Assembly: GCF_036370855.1 (NCBI RefSeq)
Contig: NC_088112.1
Location: 14,438,469-14,502,468, forward strand
DNA length: 64,000 nt
DNA from: Dromaius novaehollandiae
Taxonomy: Eukaryota > Chordata > Aves > Casuariiformes > Dromaiidae
Reading direction: 5' to 3'
In this document: positions 36,701 to 48,200 of the stretch, piece after piece
How the letters are laid out: every line of letters begins with the position of its first letter
How positions within the stretch are numbered: the stretch's first letter is position 1
Notes under the pieces: generated by a model
What the model saw: the letters and a program-made list of their open reading frames with translations, nothing else
Told to the model about the DNA's origin: nothing
Database searches by the model: none
Translations under genes and position numbers: made by a program

Positions 36701-38640
36701 GGGCAAGCGTGGCAGGCTGGATTAACTAGTTATTCTGTAGCCAGGTATCCGTGCCGGACTCATCCCCGGGAGCAGTGATGAAGACGGAGCCGGGACTGGG
36801 TAAGCAGAAAATTTCCTCTGGGTCTTTCAGGTCTGGGGGGAGATAAGGGAAGGGCTGGCGCTGGGGGATGCTTCTTGCCCTGTTATGGGATGAGGGTGCT
36901 GGGAGGGGGCCACAAAGGGATTGAAAGCAGCATCATGGAGATCTCTGTGTGTGCACAGCCCCCAGGACCCCCACGGCCACCCCCGGCCCTGCCAGCCGCC
37001 CACCCTGGGCTGTGGACCCGTCCTTCGCCGAGCGCTACGCCCCGGACAAGACGAGCACGGTGCTGAGCAAGCACAGCCAGCCGGCCACACCGACCCCCAT
37101 GCAGAACCGCAGCTCCATCGTGCAGGCGGCCCAGCAGGCGCCCGAGGGCCCCGGTCGCACACCGCTCTGCTACAAGTGCAACAAGGTCATCAGGTGAGAC
37201 ACGGCCTCTTCTGGCTGGTGGCCCTGGCCGCACCGTCCTGGGGGTGCCAGGCCGTGGCGTGGCTCACTTGGCTCTGTCCCGCTGCAGGGGACGCTACCTG
37301 GTGGCCCTGGGACACTATTACCACCCGGAGGAGTTCATCTGCTGCCAGTGCAGGAAGGTGCTGGATGAGGGCGGCTTCTTTGAGGAAAAGGGCTCCATCT
37401 TCTGCCCCAAGTGCTATGACTCGCGCTACGCGCCCAGCTGTGCCAAGTGCAAGAAGAAGATCACCGGGGTGAGCATCGCTTAGCCCTTGCTTGCCCTGTG
37501 CTCCCTTGGTGTCCTGGTCATGTGTCCCTGGCTCTGTCCCTTTGCACCTTTCTGGAGCTCTGCCCCCAGGCTCCCTTGGCCTTGTGTGTGGGGGGGTCCT
37601 GCGTGGCACAGCGGGTCCTGCCCCAGCTGACAGCGATTTCCCCCCCAGGAGGTCATGCACGCGCTGAAGATGACCTGGCATGTGCAGTGCTTCACCTGCG
37701 CTGCCTGCAAAACGCCCATCCGCAACCGTGCCTTCTACATGGAGGAGGGACAGCCCTACTGCGAGAGAGGTAGGAGCCGGGGCCCCCGCACGCTGGCCCC
37801 CACGCACTGCCCCCGTGGCCGCTGGGCTTCACCAGGGTGGGGGCAGCGGCACTGCGCGACGGGGCTGTCCCCGGCCATGGGGAGGGCAGGGGCCTCCCGC
37901 CGGCCCTGGGTGCCTGTGCTCTGCCGGGTGGTGCCGCTGCTCCCGCGTTGCCATGGTGACGATGGAGGATGTACATCAAAGGCGAGCACTGCACCCTGGG
38001 AGATGAGGTTCGCCTCCTTCCCCTGGCCCGGAGGTGGCCGGGGGCAGCCGGGGACACCCTGTGCGGCACGGGGGCGTCCTGGCCTGCCCCAGCTGCGTCA
38101 CCCCGTGGAGCTGGCACGTGGGGCCTCGGCCCCCCCTGGGCTGGGAGCGAGGGGTCCCCGGGCTGCGCGTGTGGGCGCCAGACTGTGTTGTAGCCCTGTG
38201 GCCCTGGGACGAGGGGTTGCAGTGCTGGACACTGCTGACCTGGGCTCTGCCTCCCCTCACAGACTATGAGAAGATGTTTGGCACCAAGTGCCGCGGCTGT
38301 GACTTCAAGATCGATGCCGGGGACCGGTTTCTGGAGGCATTGGGGTTCAGCTGGCACGACACTTGCTTCGTCTGCGCGGTGAGCCGTATGCCTGCCTGCC
38401 TGCCTCCCTGGGCGCTGGCGGGGGGCTAGTGAGGGGCCTCAGCTCCCTCCCACACTCGTGCACCCCGTGGGGGCTGCTGCCGCCCTGGGACTCTGCTGCG
38501 GTGAGGTTTCCCCGCTGGTTCGGCCCCCTGACCGTGCGTGCTCTCCTCCCCAGATCTGCCAGACCAACCTGGAAGGGAAGACGTTCTACTCCAAGAAGGA
38601 CAAGCCGCTGTGCAAGAGCCATGCTTTCTCCCATGTGTGA
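27787..38640 (+). CDS. PDLIM7: PDLIM7 (Enigma), PDZ plus three LIM domains, complete, 483 aa
   Basis: Actin/Z-disc scaffold: the PDZ domain binds tropomyosin/alpha-actinin-type partners and the LIM domains bind kinases and receptors (RET, INSR in mammals). Exons of the full-length form: 27787-27891, 31673-31824, 32158-32188, 32990-33162, 34709-34863, 35237-35273, 36741-36799, 36959-37193, 37288-37468, 37649-37769, 38263-38378, 38554-38640; frame is continuous. Residues 1-86 are the PDZ domain ([14 protein letters not shown] carboxylate loop, [19 protein letters not shown]). The linker has [18 protein letters not shown] and [13 protein letters not shown]1 starts at about residue 309 (CYKCNKVI), LIM2 at about 367 (CAKCKKKI) and LIM3 at 426 (CRGCDFKI), each with the Cys/His zinc ligands. 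It ends KSHAFSHV as in human (457 aa). The first residues (MGDVESYKV) are slightly longer than human MDSFKV. Confidence 0.97.
28605..28624 (+). promoter_or_regulatory. PDLIM7: CArG-like plus MCAT (TEAD) motif pair in PDLIM7 intron 2
   Basis: CCTTATAAGC (28605-28614, one mismatch from CArG) is followed four bases later by GGAATG (28618-28623), the reverse of the TEAD core CATTCC. The pairing is typical of muscle and cytoskeletal enhancers driven by SRF and YAP/TEAD, and PDLIM7 is an actin-cytoskeleton gene. Motif inference only. The rest of the 3.8 kb intron (27892-31672) shows no exon or repeat I recognise. Confidence 0.35.
34037..34057 (+). other. PDLIM7: Candidate 21 nt PDLIM7 microexon
   Basis: A 65 nt, almost pure pyrimidine tract (from about 33970) ends in CTGCAG at 34036. 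It is followed by 21 nt and then GTAAGC, an excellent donor. Inclusion between the exons ending at 33162 and starting at 34709 preserves frame (phase 2 to phase 2) and would add seven residues. I recall no homologous mammalian exon, so it may be fortuitous. The long tract is the type bound by PTB proteins. Confidence 0.4.
35540..35636 (+). CDS. PDLIM7: PDLIM7 alternative terminal exon, LIM-less short isoform
   Basis: After the 37 nt exon 35237-35273, the next usable acceptor (pyrimidine-rich, CCAG at 35539) opens an exon that continues in frame for 31 codons to TGA at 35634-35636, with its own AATAAA at 36125. The peptide contains [19 protein letters not shown] and ends LNVKS. This closely resembles the C-terminus of the human short PDLIM7 isoform as I remember it ([18 protein letters not shown]). 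The product of about 249 residues keeps PDZ and linker but lacks all LIM domains, so it could compete with the full-length scaffold. The choice between this exon and splicing to 36741 is an alternative polyadenylation/splicing switch. Confidence 0.85.
36125..36130 (+). terminator. PDLIM7: Poly(A) signal of the short PDLIM7 isoform
   Basis: AATAAA followed by a GT-rich element (TGTTGTTG), about 490 nt after the short-form stop codon. It lies within the intron of the full-length transcript. Confidence 0.85.
37947..37960 (+). promoter_or_regulatory. X-box-like RFX motif in PDLIM7 intron
   Basis: GTTGCCATGGTGAC, close to the palindromic RFX consensus GTTGCCATGGCAAC (two mismatches at the 3' half), inside the intron 37770-38262. 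Function unknown. Confidence 0.3.
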
Positions 38641-39472
38641 GGGGCGAGAGTCCAGCTGTGCCCACGCATGCCCCTGGCCCTGCATGCTCCTCTGCCCCCT
38701 CCCCTGCCCCCAGGGAGCCAGGCTGGGAACTCGCCCCTTCCCCTTGCTCCCACCTCTTTCCTGGCGTCTCCTGGCCCTGCTCCAGCCCGGAGGCAGCGCA
38801 GTGCCCTGAGCCCCTCCCTTCTGGCTGGGTCGCTTGTTCTGTGCACCTCTGGCTGACCCTAGGAGCCACGGGAAGGGAGCGCTGCTTGGTTTCCTGCCCC
38901 TGAGCTGCTCGGAGTCGGGGCAGGCTGCAGCCGGGCTGCTCCCTTGCTCAGATGGGGCCCTGCTGCCTCGGCGGCTCAGCACTGAGCGGGTGAGGAGCAG
39001 CCCCCCAGCAGTGGTGCCAAGCTGTCCCCACCTCGCCCGCTTCAAGCAGTAGACTCTGTGCGGGGCTGGAGAACCACTGCTCTCCCCGCGGGGGCCCTGC
39101 CTGTGGCAAACGCGCAGCCAAACCACGGTGCAAACTGCTGCGGTGGCTTCCTCCCCCAGCCCGCCCCCCAGGGCTGCGCAGTCAGGGGGGTCCATGCCCA
39201 TCCCCACACCCAGCTGCCTCCTGCCCCTTGCTCCGCCGAGGCTGGGCCGAGGAGCTGGCTGCCCAGCCGCGGCCCGGGGCGCAGGGCTGCGTGCCAAGCC
39301 CGCCTTGGCGGCTCGTGCTGATGTCCAGCTTGCGGGCTCCCCCGAGGCTCGGCAATGGCTTCCTACCAAAGAGCGTGTGCCACTGCTGTCCCCGAGCTGT
39401 AAACGCCTCTCCCAAACCCACACTCTCCAGTTGGGCTGTGTCTGATGTAGCCACGGTGCTTTTAGTGCCTTG

Positions 39473-39478
39473 AATAAA
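39473..39478 (+). terminator. PDLIM7: PDLIM7 main poly(A) signal
   Basis: AATAAA 833 nt after the full-length stop codon (38638-38640), followed by GT-rich sequence. 38641-39472 is the 3' UTR. Confidence 0.88.
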
Positions 39479-39864
39479 CACGTCTCTGCAAGCGGCGGCT
39501 GCCTGGGGCTGTGGGGTCGCTGCGGGAGGTGCAGCCCGGAAGGTCGTGCGCGGCCCATGCCCCTTTCCCGGCTGGAGCTGTGCCCTGGGGCCTCACTCGG
39601 CTCCCTGAAGCTTTCTTGGGAAACTCCCATTTCTCCTCTCCTATGCCAGCCAGCTTGTGCTGGATGGACCCCCGTGTCGGCTGGGTCGTCCCTCCCCGTT
39701 TTTAATGGGTAGCAACCCCGTGAAGCCGAGCGCAGCTCCAACCCCCCGGAGTTGCCCTGCTGCCGCCGCGCCCCGGCACCGAGGCTGGTGCGGGGAACGG
39801 GAAGTCCCTGGGCCCGAGTGGGACAAACGCACCGATTCTGGACGCGCTTCGGTGCAAAGCGGCC

Positions 39865-40075
39865 AAGCATTCCTCATTAAATACAGCTGCTGTCCTGGAG
39901 GAGGGGTGAGAGGCAGGTCTGGCACCTCCGCTCGGAGCAGGCCCCGGGGCTGGTGGGTGTGGGGCCGAGCCGGCCTTGCCGCTCCTCTCTGGCAGCTGTA
40001 ACGGTCATTAATAATTGCAGCTCTTAATGCGATGAGCAATTGTAAGGAAAATTGCATTGCGCCAATCCGCTGGAA
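39865..40075. promoter_or_regulatory. AT-rich putative enhancer between PDLIM7 and DBN1
   Basis: An island of AT-rich sequence in GC-rich surroundings. It includes CATTCCTCATTAAATACAGCTG (TEAD core, TAAT core and E-box; 39868-39889), then CAGCTG at 39993, TCATTAATAATTG, CTTAATG, GCAATTG and AAATTGCATTGCGCCAAT. Clustered homeodomain (TAAT/ATTA), E-box and CCAAT-type motifs with no coding potential suggest a conserved regulatory element, probably of DBN1 or PDLIM7. Inference from composition and motifs only. Confidence 0.4.
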
Positions 40076-40079
40076 GGTT

Positions 40080-42030
40080 CGGCCGGGGCTGGGGTGGGCT
40101 GCGGGAAGCCAGCACCTTCCCAGCACCGCTGAGAGCCGGCCGGAGGCCACGGCAAGGCGCAAGGCTGCGCCTCCGCGTTGCCCCCTGGAGAACTGGGAAA
40201 CCCTGTCAGAGACTGAGGGGGAAGAGCAGGAATAACTGGGGCAGCGTGGGCTCAGTGGGATGCTACATGCGGGCTCGGGGGAGCAGGGGGGTGAGGAGGG
40301 TGACGAGCAACGGGCCAGGCTGCAAAAAGAGACGGAAAGCCAGTGCTCGCTTGGCAGGGCCAGAAACGCGAGGCTGCGGTAAGTGCCTGAAGGTGAATGG
40401 TGGAGCAGGAGCACCTGGGTGCGGGCCCAAGGTCGGGAGCAGCGGGCAGGGGGAGGTGGGGCAGCTGCAGCCAGCTGGCGCAGGCAGGGGATCGGCCTGG
40501 GGGACGGCGGGGACAGCAACGCGGGGTGGAAGTTGCAGCCGCGCGCAGCAGAGCCCAGGCTGCCGGGGTAGCGCGTCCTGGGAACAGGTTGTGCCAGCTC
40601 AGCCGCAGGGTGCCTAGCCTTGGAGCAGGGCCAGGGCAGAGCCGGGCGAGCTACCTGCGGAGCTGGAGCCAGCCTGCCTCCCCCTGAGGCAGGTGATGGC
40701 TACATGGTTGCAGAGCAGCTCCCCAGGACCCTGCTGTGATCTGGGTACAGTGCAAGGCCTGAACTCACTGGGGTCTCTGCCCCTGTACTCTCTGAAACCC
40801 TGTTGCCTCTGGTCCCTACTGATGGCCTCTGCCAGCTGAGCTGCCCTGAGGAGCCCCGGCGTTGCTCTGTGCTGCGCAGAGAGCAGCTCTGGCCCACCAG
40901 CCCTGCACAGCGAGCGGGGGGCTTGTGCGCAGGCAGCGGAAGGACGGTCTCGGGTGGGCTGCGGAGGTGGAGCCTGGGGAGGGGCTGCGGCTGTGCCTCT
41001 CAGAGAACAAAGCCATGTGGGCGCCGGCGGTCCCTGCGCGGGCTCCTGCCACCTCCGCCCCCGAGGGCAGCTGGGCCGCTTGCAAGGCGCCTGCCGGAGA
41101 CCTGGCCGCCTGCCCCCTCGCTGGCCGCCGGCAGCTGTGCGCCAGCTGCTCGCTGCTCCGGTGGCCCCGCGGGCGGCTCTGGCCGGCTCGGAGGCGCGGG
41201 GCGAGGAGGGCACGTAGGCCGGGGGGGGAGGGGGGCAGCCAGCCCAGGCTTGGGAGTGCAGGATGGTGCAGGGTGACTCCAGCTTTCCCAGCAGGCAGAT
41301 GCTGCTCTGGGGGCGCCTGAGCTCACGCTCCCAAGGGCTGGTTCCCGCAGGAGCCCAGCTGCAGGGGAGCCCGGGGAGGGCGCTGGCCTGAGCCCCCGTC
41401 TCTGAGGAGCAGAGCTTTGCTCTGGACGAAGCCTCACGCCTGTCCTGGGGCCCCTCCTGGGGCTTCATGGGGCCTCACTGGGAGCAGACAGAGCTGGGTC
41501 CAAGGGCCCTGGGGGGCCTGCAGCACCCAGCCCGCCCTGGGTTGGGCCCCATTGGGGGGCTTGTGAGTGGGGCTGGTCCTAGAGCAACTCAGTGGGCGCA
41601 CAGAGGCAAAAACGTGTGCAGAGGGAGCAGCTGTGTGCAGCCCCGCTGGCAGGGTCCGGAGGGGACTGGAGCCACTCCGGGACACAGCAGGATGTGTCAG
41701 GCAGCAGCTGGGACCGGCAGGGATGGAGGGAGCAGCCCGGCAGCAGAGGGGGCCCCCAAAAGCTTGGCTCCGCTCGCGGCTTGTGTGGCAGCGGAGGCAC
41801 CACTGGGTGCATGGGGGACAGAGCCCAGGGTCTCCGGGGTGCAGAGTAGCCTGGGGCGCATGGTCCCCGGGGCACAGGGTCCCCAGGGTGGAGGACAGCC
41901 CGGGCTGCGGGGTCCCTGGAGTGCAGCGTCCCAGGGGTGCAGGGCACCCGAGGTGCGTCCCCGGGGTGCGGGACAGCCCGGGTGTAGGGTCCCCAGGGCG
42001 CAGGGTGCCCGGGGCGCGGGGACAGCCCGG
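40080..42030. other. PDLIM7-DBN1 intergenic DNA with a degenerate minisatellite
   Basis: No gene seen. From about 41830 to 42020 a degenerate G-rich minisatellite repeats variants of GGTCCCCGGGGTGCAGGG and GGACAGCCCGGG, leading into the DBN1 CpG island. Long ORFs in several frames here come from high GC and lack of stops. Confidence 0.6.
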
Positions 42031-42240
42031 GGAGGGGCCGATGCTGCCGGCGCCCCCGGCCCGGGGCGGGGGCCGGGGCGGGCGGGGGCGGGGGGGCCGC
42101 CGTTCGCGGCGCTAGGACCGGGCGCGGCGGCGGGCGGAGCCTCCCCGCCGCTCGCCCCTCCGCCCGGCCGCTGCGGCAGTGTCTCGGAGGCGGGCAGGCG
42201 GCCGGTCCCTCCGGTCCCCCGGCAGCATCCCGGCCCCGCC
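42031..42240 (+). promoter_or_regulatory. DBN1: DBN1 CpG-island promoter and 5' UTR
   Basis: Extremely GC-rich, with many GC boxes and no TATA box. It continues past exon 1 as a (CCG)n and GGCCC-repeat CpG island to about 43000. ATG at 42241 has the context CCGCCATGG. Confidence 0.65.
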
Positions 42241-45200
42241 ATGGCTGGCGTCGGCTTCGCGGCGCACCGCCTGGAGCTGCTCGCCTCCTACCAGGACGTG
42301 ATCGGCGAGGACAGCCCCACCGACTGGTGAGCGCGCCCGCCGCCGCCGCCCCTTTGTCCCCGCCGCCGGGGCCCTTTGTGCCCGCAGCCGCCCGGTGCAC
42401 CGGGCGCGCCGCCGCCGCCGCCGCCGCCGCCGGCGGGGCCGCGCCCCGCGGGGCGCCCCGCGGCCGCCGGCAGCCCGCGGCACCTGCCGCCGCACCGGGC
42501 CGGTAGGTGCCGGGCCGCCCAGGCACACAAAGGCGGGCGGGGCCGGCGGGCGGGCGCGGGGGGTGTGCCCGGCCCGGCCCGGCCCGGCCCGGCCCGCCGC
42601 CCCCGGGCCCGCACCTGCCCGCGCCGCCGCCCGCCCCGGGCCGCCCCGGGGCGCGGTCCCCGCTTTGTCTGCACGGGGCCGGCACGTGCGAGCGCCGGGA
42701 CCCCCCGCCCCCGGCAGCGCCGGGGGGCGGCGCGGCGGGGACCCCGGGGGTGGGCCCCGGTGGCAACCCCCTCCCCGCCCCCCCGCGCGCTTCCACCGGG
42801 AGGAGCTGGAGGCCCGTGCGCGGCGGGAGGGCACCGCGGCCCCTGGGCCCGGGACGCGGCGGGGGCCCGGCGGGGCCGCGCTCCCTCGCCGTTGTGTGGG
42901 GCCACCCCGGGCCCCCCGGCGCCGCCGCCCCTCTCCTGCTCCCGGGCCCCGCGGGGGGGGGCCGGGGGCGCGGGTGCCCCTGTGCCACGCAGGGCACCGG
43001 AGCCCCCCCCGCAGCACCGCCGGGCTGGGGCTGCCGCGCTCGGGGCCTCCCCGCGCAGGGCTCCCGTGCTCCCACCCTTGGGTGCCTACGTGGAGCCGTG
43101 GTGATGGGTGCTGATGGGTGCCCCCGTGCTGCGGGAGTTCCGTGGGCCCGGCCACCTCCAGGCCCCTCTGCCCTGGCTCCTGGCGTGGGGGCCCGCAGGG
43201 AGCATCTCCCCCACGCCGCTCCGACCCCGTTTCTCCCCAGTCCGCAGGCAGCGCCGGATGCGTCTCCCGGCCCCACCCAGGTGGCCGCGGCCCTGTCTCC
43301 CCGGTCCCCAGTGCCCTCGCTGCGCTCCCCTCCGCCCCTGGGTGGGGGATGCTGCGGGTGCCCCGGCGGCGCGCTGCTTTCCACCTGGGGCGCAGGCCGG
43401 GCACCCGCTCGCCTTTCGGGGGGGCTGCCAGGCCCTGCTCGCCAGGGGGGCCCCATGGGGTGGCGGTGGCCACAGCAAGCTGGGGCTGGGCCGGCCGGTG
43501 CTCCCCGCCGGGCCCTGGGGAGCCCTTTGGCCCCGAGGGTGCCCCGAGCGAGCGCGGCGCCGGTTGCTGGCCAGGAGGCAGCTGTCAGCCCTGGGTACGT
43601 CTCAGTTCCCGGCATCCGCTGCAAAGGCTCCCTCCCTGCCAAAGCTGCTGAGAGCAGCAGAAACGGCTCCCGGCAAGGAGAGGGCTGGGCCCCCCCATCC
43701 CCCCCATCCCCCCCCCCGATGCAGGACCCCAGCCGGGGTGCAAGCTGTGGCCGGCCCCCATCCTCCGGGCTGAGCTCGCCCTGTCCTCCCCAGCCCCTCC
43801 GGCCCTGGGGTCCCCTGGGGCAGGCCATTCCGGGGGCTGGAGGCGGCAGCATCCCTGCTGCAGGGCCTGATGCCTTTGTACTCATCCGGGGCCGAGGACA
43901 CGGAGCGGCGTGGGGGGCCGTGCAGTGGCCGGGGGCCACGGCACCGGCCAGGGCAGCGGTGGGCGCTGGGGGGGGCGGGGGCTCCCTGCAGGCAGTGGGG
44001 CTGGCGCCGGGGGATGCCGTGCTGTCGCCCGGCTGGGATCCCCGCGGCCGCGCGGGGTGGGGGGGGGAAGGATGTTTAGTCTGGGATTTCCCCCCGCCCC
44101 AAGCCGAGTCCTGGAGGGTCCGAGCGTCCCCTCCCCCTGCCCGGCCTCGCGGAGGCTGCTGGGGCCCATTACTCGATAGGAAAGGAATTTGGTGCTGCTT
44201 TCGGAGCACGCCGACTCCCTGGAGCTCGCAGCCACATTGGAAACACATGTGCCCAGGCTGGGGCAGGCGGGCTGGGGGCCACCACTCCCCCCCCAATCCA
44301 CCATATGGGGGGGGCGGGTGGGCTGCGGGCACCCCGGGCACCCATGGGTGCGGGTCCGCCACCCCCTGCTCCGGGCATCCTCCAGCCGGGCGGTGGGGTG
44401 CGCGCGAGGGCAGCGGGGCTTCTGTCCCCAGCACCCGGTCGGGGATCCCCAGTGCCCGCCAGGCTCCGGCTCTGCCCTTCCCTCCCCTCCACGGCTGGTC
44501 GTGTCCCCCTCTGCCGGCGCCCGGCTCCCATCTGCAGCCTGGGGCTCCCCCAGGTCGCAGCCGCCCCATTTTCCCGGGCGGGGGTGGGTAAAGCAGGGGC
44601 TGCAGCGCGCTTCGCGCCCGCTCGGCTGGCTCCGGCCCAGGCTGCCGATTAGCCGGATTCGGACGTGCAGATTAAAGTCAATCCCGTTGGTGCAATTATC
44701 TGTGCCTGGCTGCAGGCGCAGGGCCAGGCCCCAGCCTGGGGGGCTCGGCAGGGCAGCCCGGGGCGCCGAAGGCAGGCGCCTTTCCCCCCCGTTTGCTGGG
44801 GCAGATTTTCCATATTTAGCCCTGATGCTTCATCCCCGTCGTGTCTCAGCTCCCAGGCTCCAGGCGAGGCCCGGGCTGGAGTCGGGTGGGCCTCTACGGG
44901 CAGAGCCAGGCCCGAATCGGGGTCGCCCTGCTCCCGGGCCCGCTCTCATCCTCTCGCCGGCGGCCGCAGGGCGCCCGGGCTCGCCAGCCAAACGGGCATC
45001 GGCCGGCGGGGGGGGGGTCCCGTGCGGGCTGCCCCGGCTTTCTGGGAGCAGCACGTGATGATAGCGCCCCGGTTTGGGAGGCTGCCAGGCCGCGGCGGGT
45101 CCCCGCTGCCTGCCTCCCCCGCTTCCCTCCGCTAATCCCCTCGGCAGCGGGCGCGGGGCCCGGCTGGGCGCCGGGGGTTGCTGTGGTGACAGAGGATGCT

Positions 45201-48200
45201 GGTTGCCTGGAGAAGCTGCAATCTCCATCCCGGCGCCCACGATGCCCAGACCCCTTTGGCCCCCACCCCCAGCCTCACCACCTGCCCCGGGGGGGCGGCT
45301 GCGCCGCCATGGGGGGCTCTTGCGGGAGCCGGAGGGGGGTTTCCCCACGGCACCGGCGGTGGCACCGGCAGCAGGCGAGGGGCTGGTATCCAAGAGACGG
45401 TCTCCATGACGGCCCCATCACACCCCGGCGGCACATTGATTTGCTGCTGCCGGTGCTCCAGCGTCCTCCCCCGGCCTGGGGCCCAGCGGGCCGGCGGCTC
45501 ACGCAGCCCAGCATGTGAGCAGCCCTGCCGTGACGCCCAGCTGCCCCAACTGTGTCCCCCCCCCCCGCCCCCATCCTGGGGTCCCTGCCCCACGGCGTGA
45601 GCGGGTGCTGGGGGGAGAAGCCTTGCCCCGGGTCCCACGGATGCAGCTCGCTGTCACCCCGCGTGCCCCGTGCCGGCGGGCGCTGATGGCCGCGGTGGGG
45701 CTGCCGGTGGGTGCCACGCTGCCCCGACGGCGGGGCGGCCACTCACCCGGCCTCTCTCCCCAGGGCTCTCTACACATACGAGGATGACTCCGACGACCTG
45801 AAGCTGGCGGCGTCGGGAGGTAAGGCCCCGCGGGCGGCGCGGTGTGGCGCGGCTCGGCTCAGTGCCCGCCGGGGCAGCCATGGGCTGACCAGACTCTCTG
45901 CCGCGCCAGGCGGTGGCTTGCTGGAGCTCTCGGGCCACTTCGAGATCCAGAAGGTGATGTACGGCTTCTGCAGCGTCAAGGACCCCCAGGCCGTGCTCCC
46001 CAAATACGTCCTCGTCAACTGGGTGAGCGGAGATGGGGTGGGACGCGTGTGGGTGCTCCGGCGCTGAGCCTGGGGGGGCCGCGGGGGGCCGTGCCCACGG
46101 CTCAGCCTCCCGTCCCGCTGCTGCAGGTGGGTGAGGACGTGCCCGACGCCCGCAAGTGCGCCTGCGCCAGCCACGTCGCCAAGATCGCCGAGTTTTTCCA
46201 GGTGGGCGCCAGCGGGGATGGCGCGTGGGGGTCTCCCATGCCCCCCAAAGCACCCCGCCTGGGGGCACCTGCTTTTCGGCCACGGGTCCCTGATGGCCGG
46301 TGTCCCCCCTGCTGGCTCCTTCTCCCAGGGCGTGGACGTCATCGTCAACGCCAGCAGCGTGGAGGACATCGACCCTGGTGCCATCGGGCAGCGCCTCTCC
46401 AACGGGCTGGCGCGTGTCTCCAGCCCCGTGCTGCACCGCCTGCGCCTGCGGGAGGACGAGACCGCCGAGCCCGTGGTAACGTCGCCGGCACGGCGCAGTG
46501 GGGCGCGCAGCGGGGCTGCCCCCTTGCCCCCCTCCACCGCCCCATGGGCCGCTTCCTTCTGTTCCCTCTGCTGATCCCAGCCCCGTCCCGCGGGACGCCC
46601 CCCTGTTCCCCCCCTGACTCTCCTCCGTCCCAGGGCACCACCTACCAGAAAACCGACGCCACCGTGGAGATGAAGCGCATCAACCGGGAGCAGTTCTGGG
46701 AGCAGGCCAAGGTAGGGGCGCCCCCAGGGCACCCCCGGCAGCGGGGCGAGCCGCGGGCGGCCTGACGGGCTGCCCCGTCCCATCCCGTCCCTGCAGAAAG
46801 AGGAGGAACTGCGCAAGGAGGAGGAGCGGAAAAAGGCGCTGGACGCACGGCTGCGCTTCGAGCAGGAGCGCATGGAGCAGGAGCGGCTGGAGCAGGAGGA
46901 GCGCGAGAGGCGCTACCGGGAGCGCGAGGAGCAGATCGAGGAGCACAGGCACGGCGCCGCAGGGGGCACAGGGGGCAAGGATGCATGGGGCTGGGGCGTT
47001 TTCGGGTGCAAGCGCGTGCGTTTGCAAGGATGCATCCGTAGGCATTTTGGGTGTGCAAGGACGTGCATGGGAGTCTGTGTGCAAGGATGTGCGCGTGCTG
47101 GCATGCCGGGAGCGGGTGCACGGGGCTCAGCCCCTCTCGCCATGCCCCCGTCACAGGCGGAAGCAGCAGAGCATGGAGGCGGAGGAGGCCAGGCAGCGCC
47201 TGAAGGAGCAGTCCATCTTCGTAAGTGCCGCCGCGGGGCAGCTCCCCTCTTTCCCCCCACTTTTCCCACTGTGGGGCTGCCGGGCACGAGGGTGCCCCAG
47301 GGGCGCAGGGGCTGAGGCCACCTCTCTGCCCAGGGGGAGCAGCAAGAGGAGGACGACAGGCAGCAGCTCAGGAAATCCGAGTCGGAGGTGGAGGTGAGCA
47401 CGGCGGCCAGGGCGGCAGCCCCACAGGCACCTGGCATGGGCCGCGGCCCCCCATCCGCCCACGGGGCTCAGCCTGCCTCCGTCCCGCAGGAGGCCGCCGC
47501 CATCATCGCCCAGCGGCCCGACAACCCCCGGGATTTCTTCAAGCAGCAGGAGCGGGTGGCGTCGGGCAGCGGCGAGGCCGTCTCGCCGGGCAGCCACAGG
47601 ACAGGTGAGGGGCCGCGGGGGCTGCGGGGGCTGTGCAGCAGGTGAGTGTGGGGCCGGGGGAAGCCACCGCGCTGGATGGGGCACCTGTCCCCGTGCAGCG
47701 GTGCGGGGTGCAGGTGGGGGGGGGCAGCCTGGGGGACAGGCTGAGGGCCGGGGGGGGAAACGGCCCACTGGGGCAGCTTGGAGGGCAGAGCTGCCAGGGC
47801 TGGGGGGCAGCCGTGGGGCAGCCGGAGTGCCCTCGCCTGGGGGCACATGGGGCTGGCGTGGGAGCTCTGCTTGCCCCATGGGTGCCTGCAGGGCAGATGC
47901 AGGGCACCGGCTCTGCCCCCAGCTGGGCATGTGCGGGACAGGCGTGGGGCACCCATGGGCCCCGTGGGGCACCTGCCGCGCACCTCTGGGGTGCATGCAT
48001 GCGGAGGGCAGGGCCCCTCTGTGGGGTCCAGGCAATGCCGGCAGGTCTCTGGCTGTGGAAGTGGGGCTGTCCCTGTGGAGGGCTGCCTTTGGAGAGGGGG
48101 TCAGTGGGAGGCTGCCCCACGCGGAGGCTGGTCTGCCCCACGGCGTGGGGTCCCCACTTGTGGCTCTTTGACATGGGCTGTCTGTCTGGCCAGTGGGAGC

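Noticed and set aside
41579-44569. Minus-strand open frame of about 996 codons over the DBN1 CpG island, matched by a 694-codon plus-strand frame
   Set aside because: Both are low-complexity and antisense or out of frame to DBN1 exon 1; no conserved motif. CpG-island artefact.
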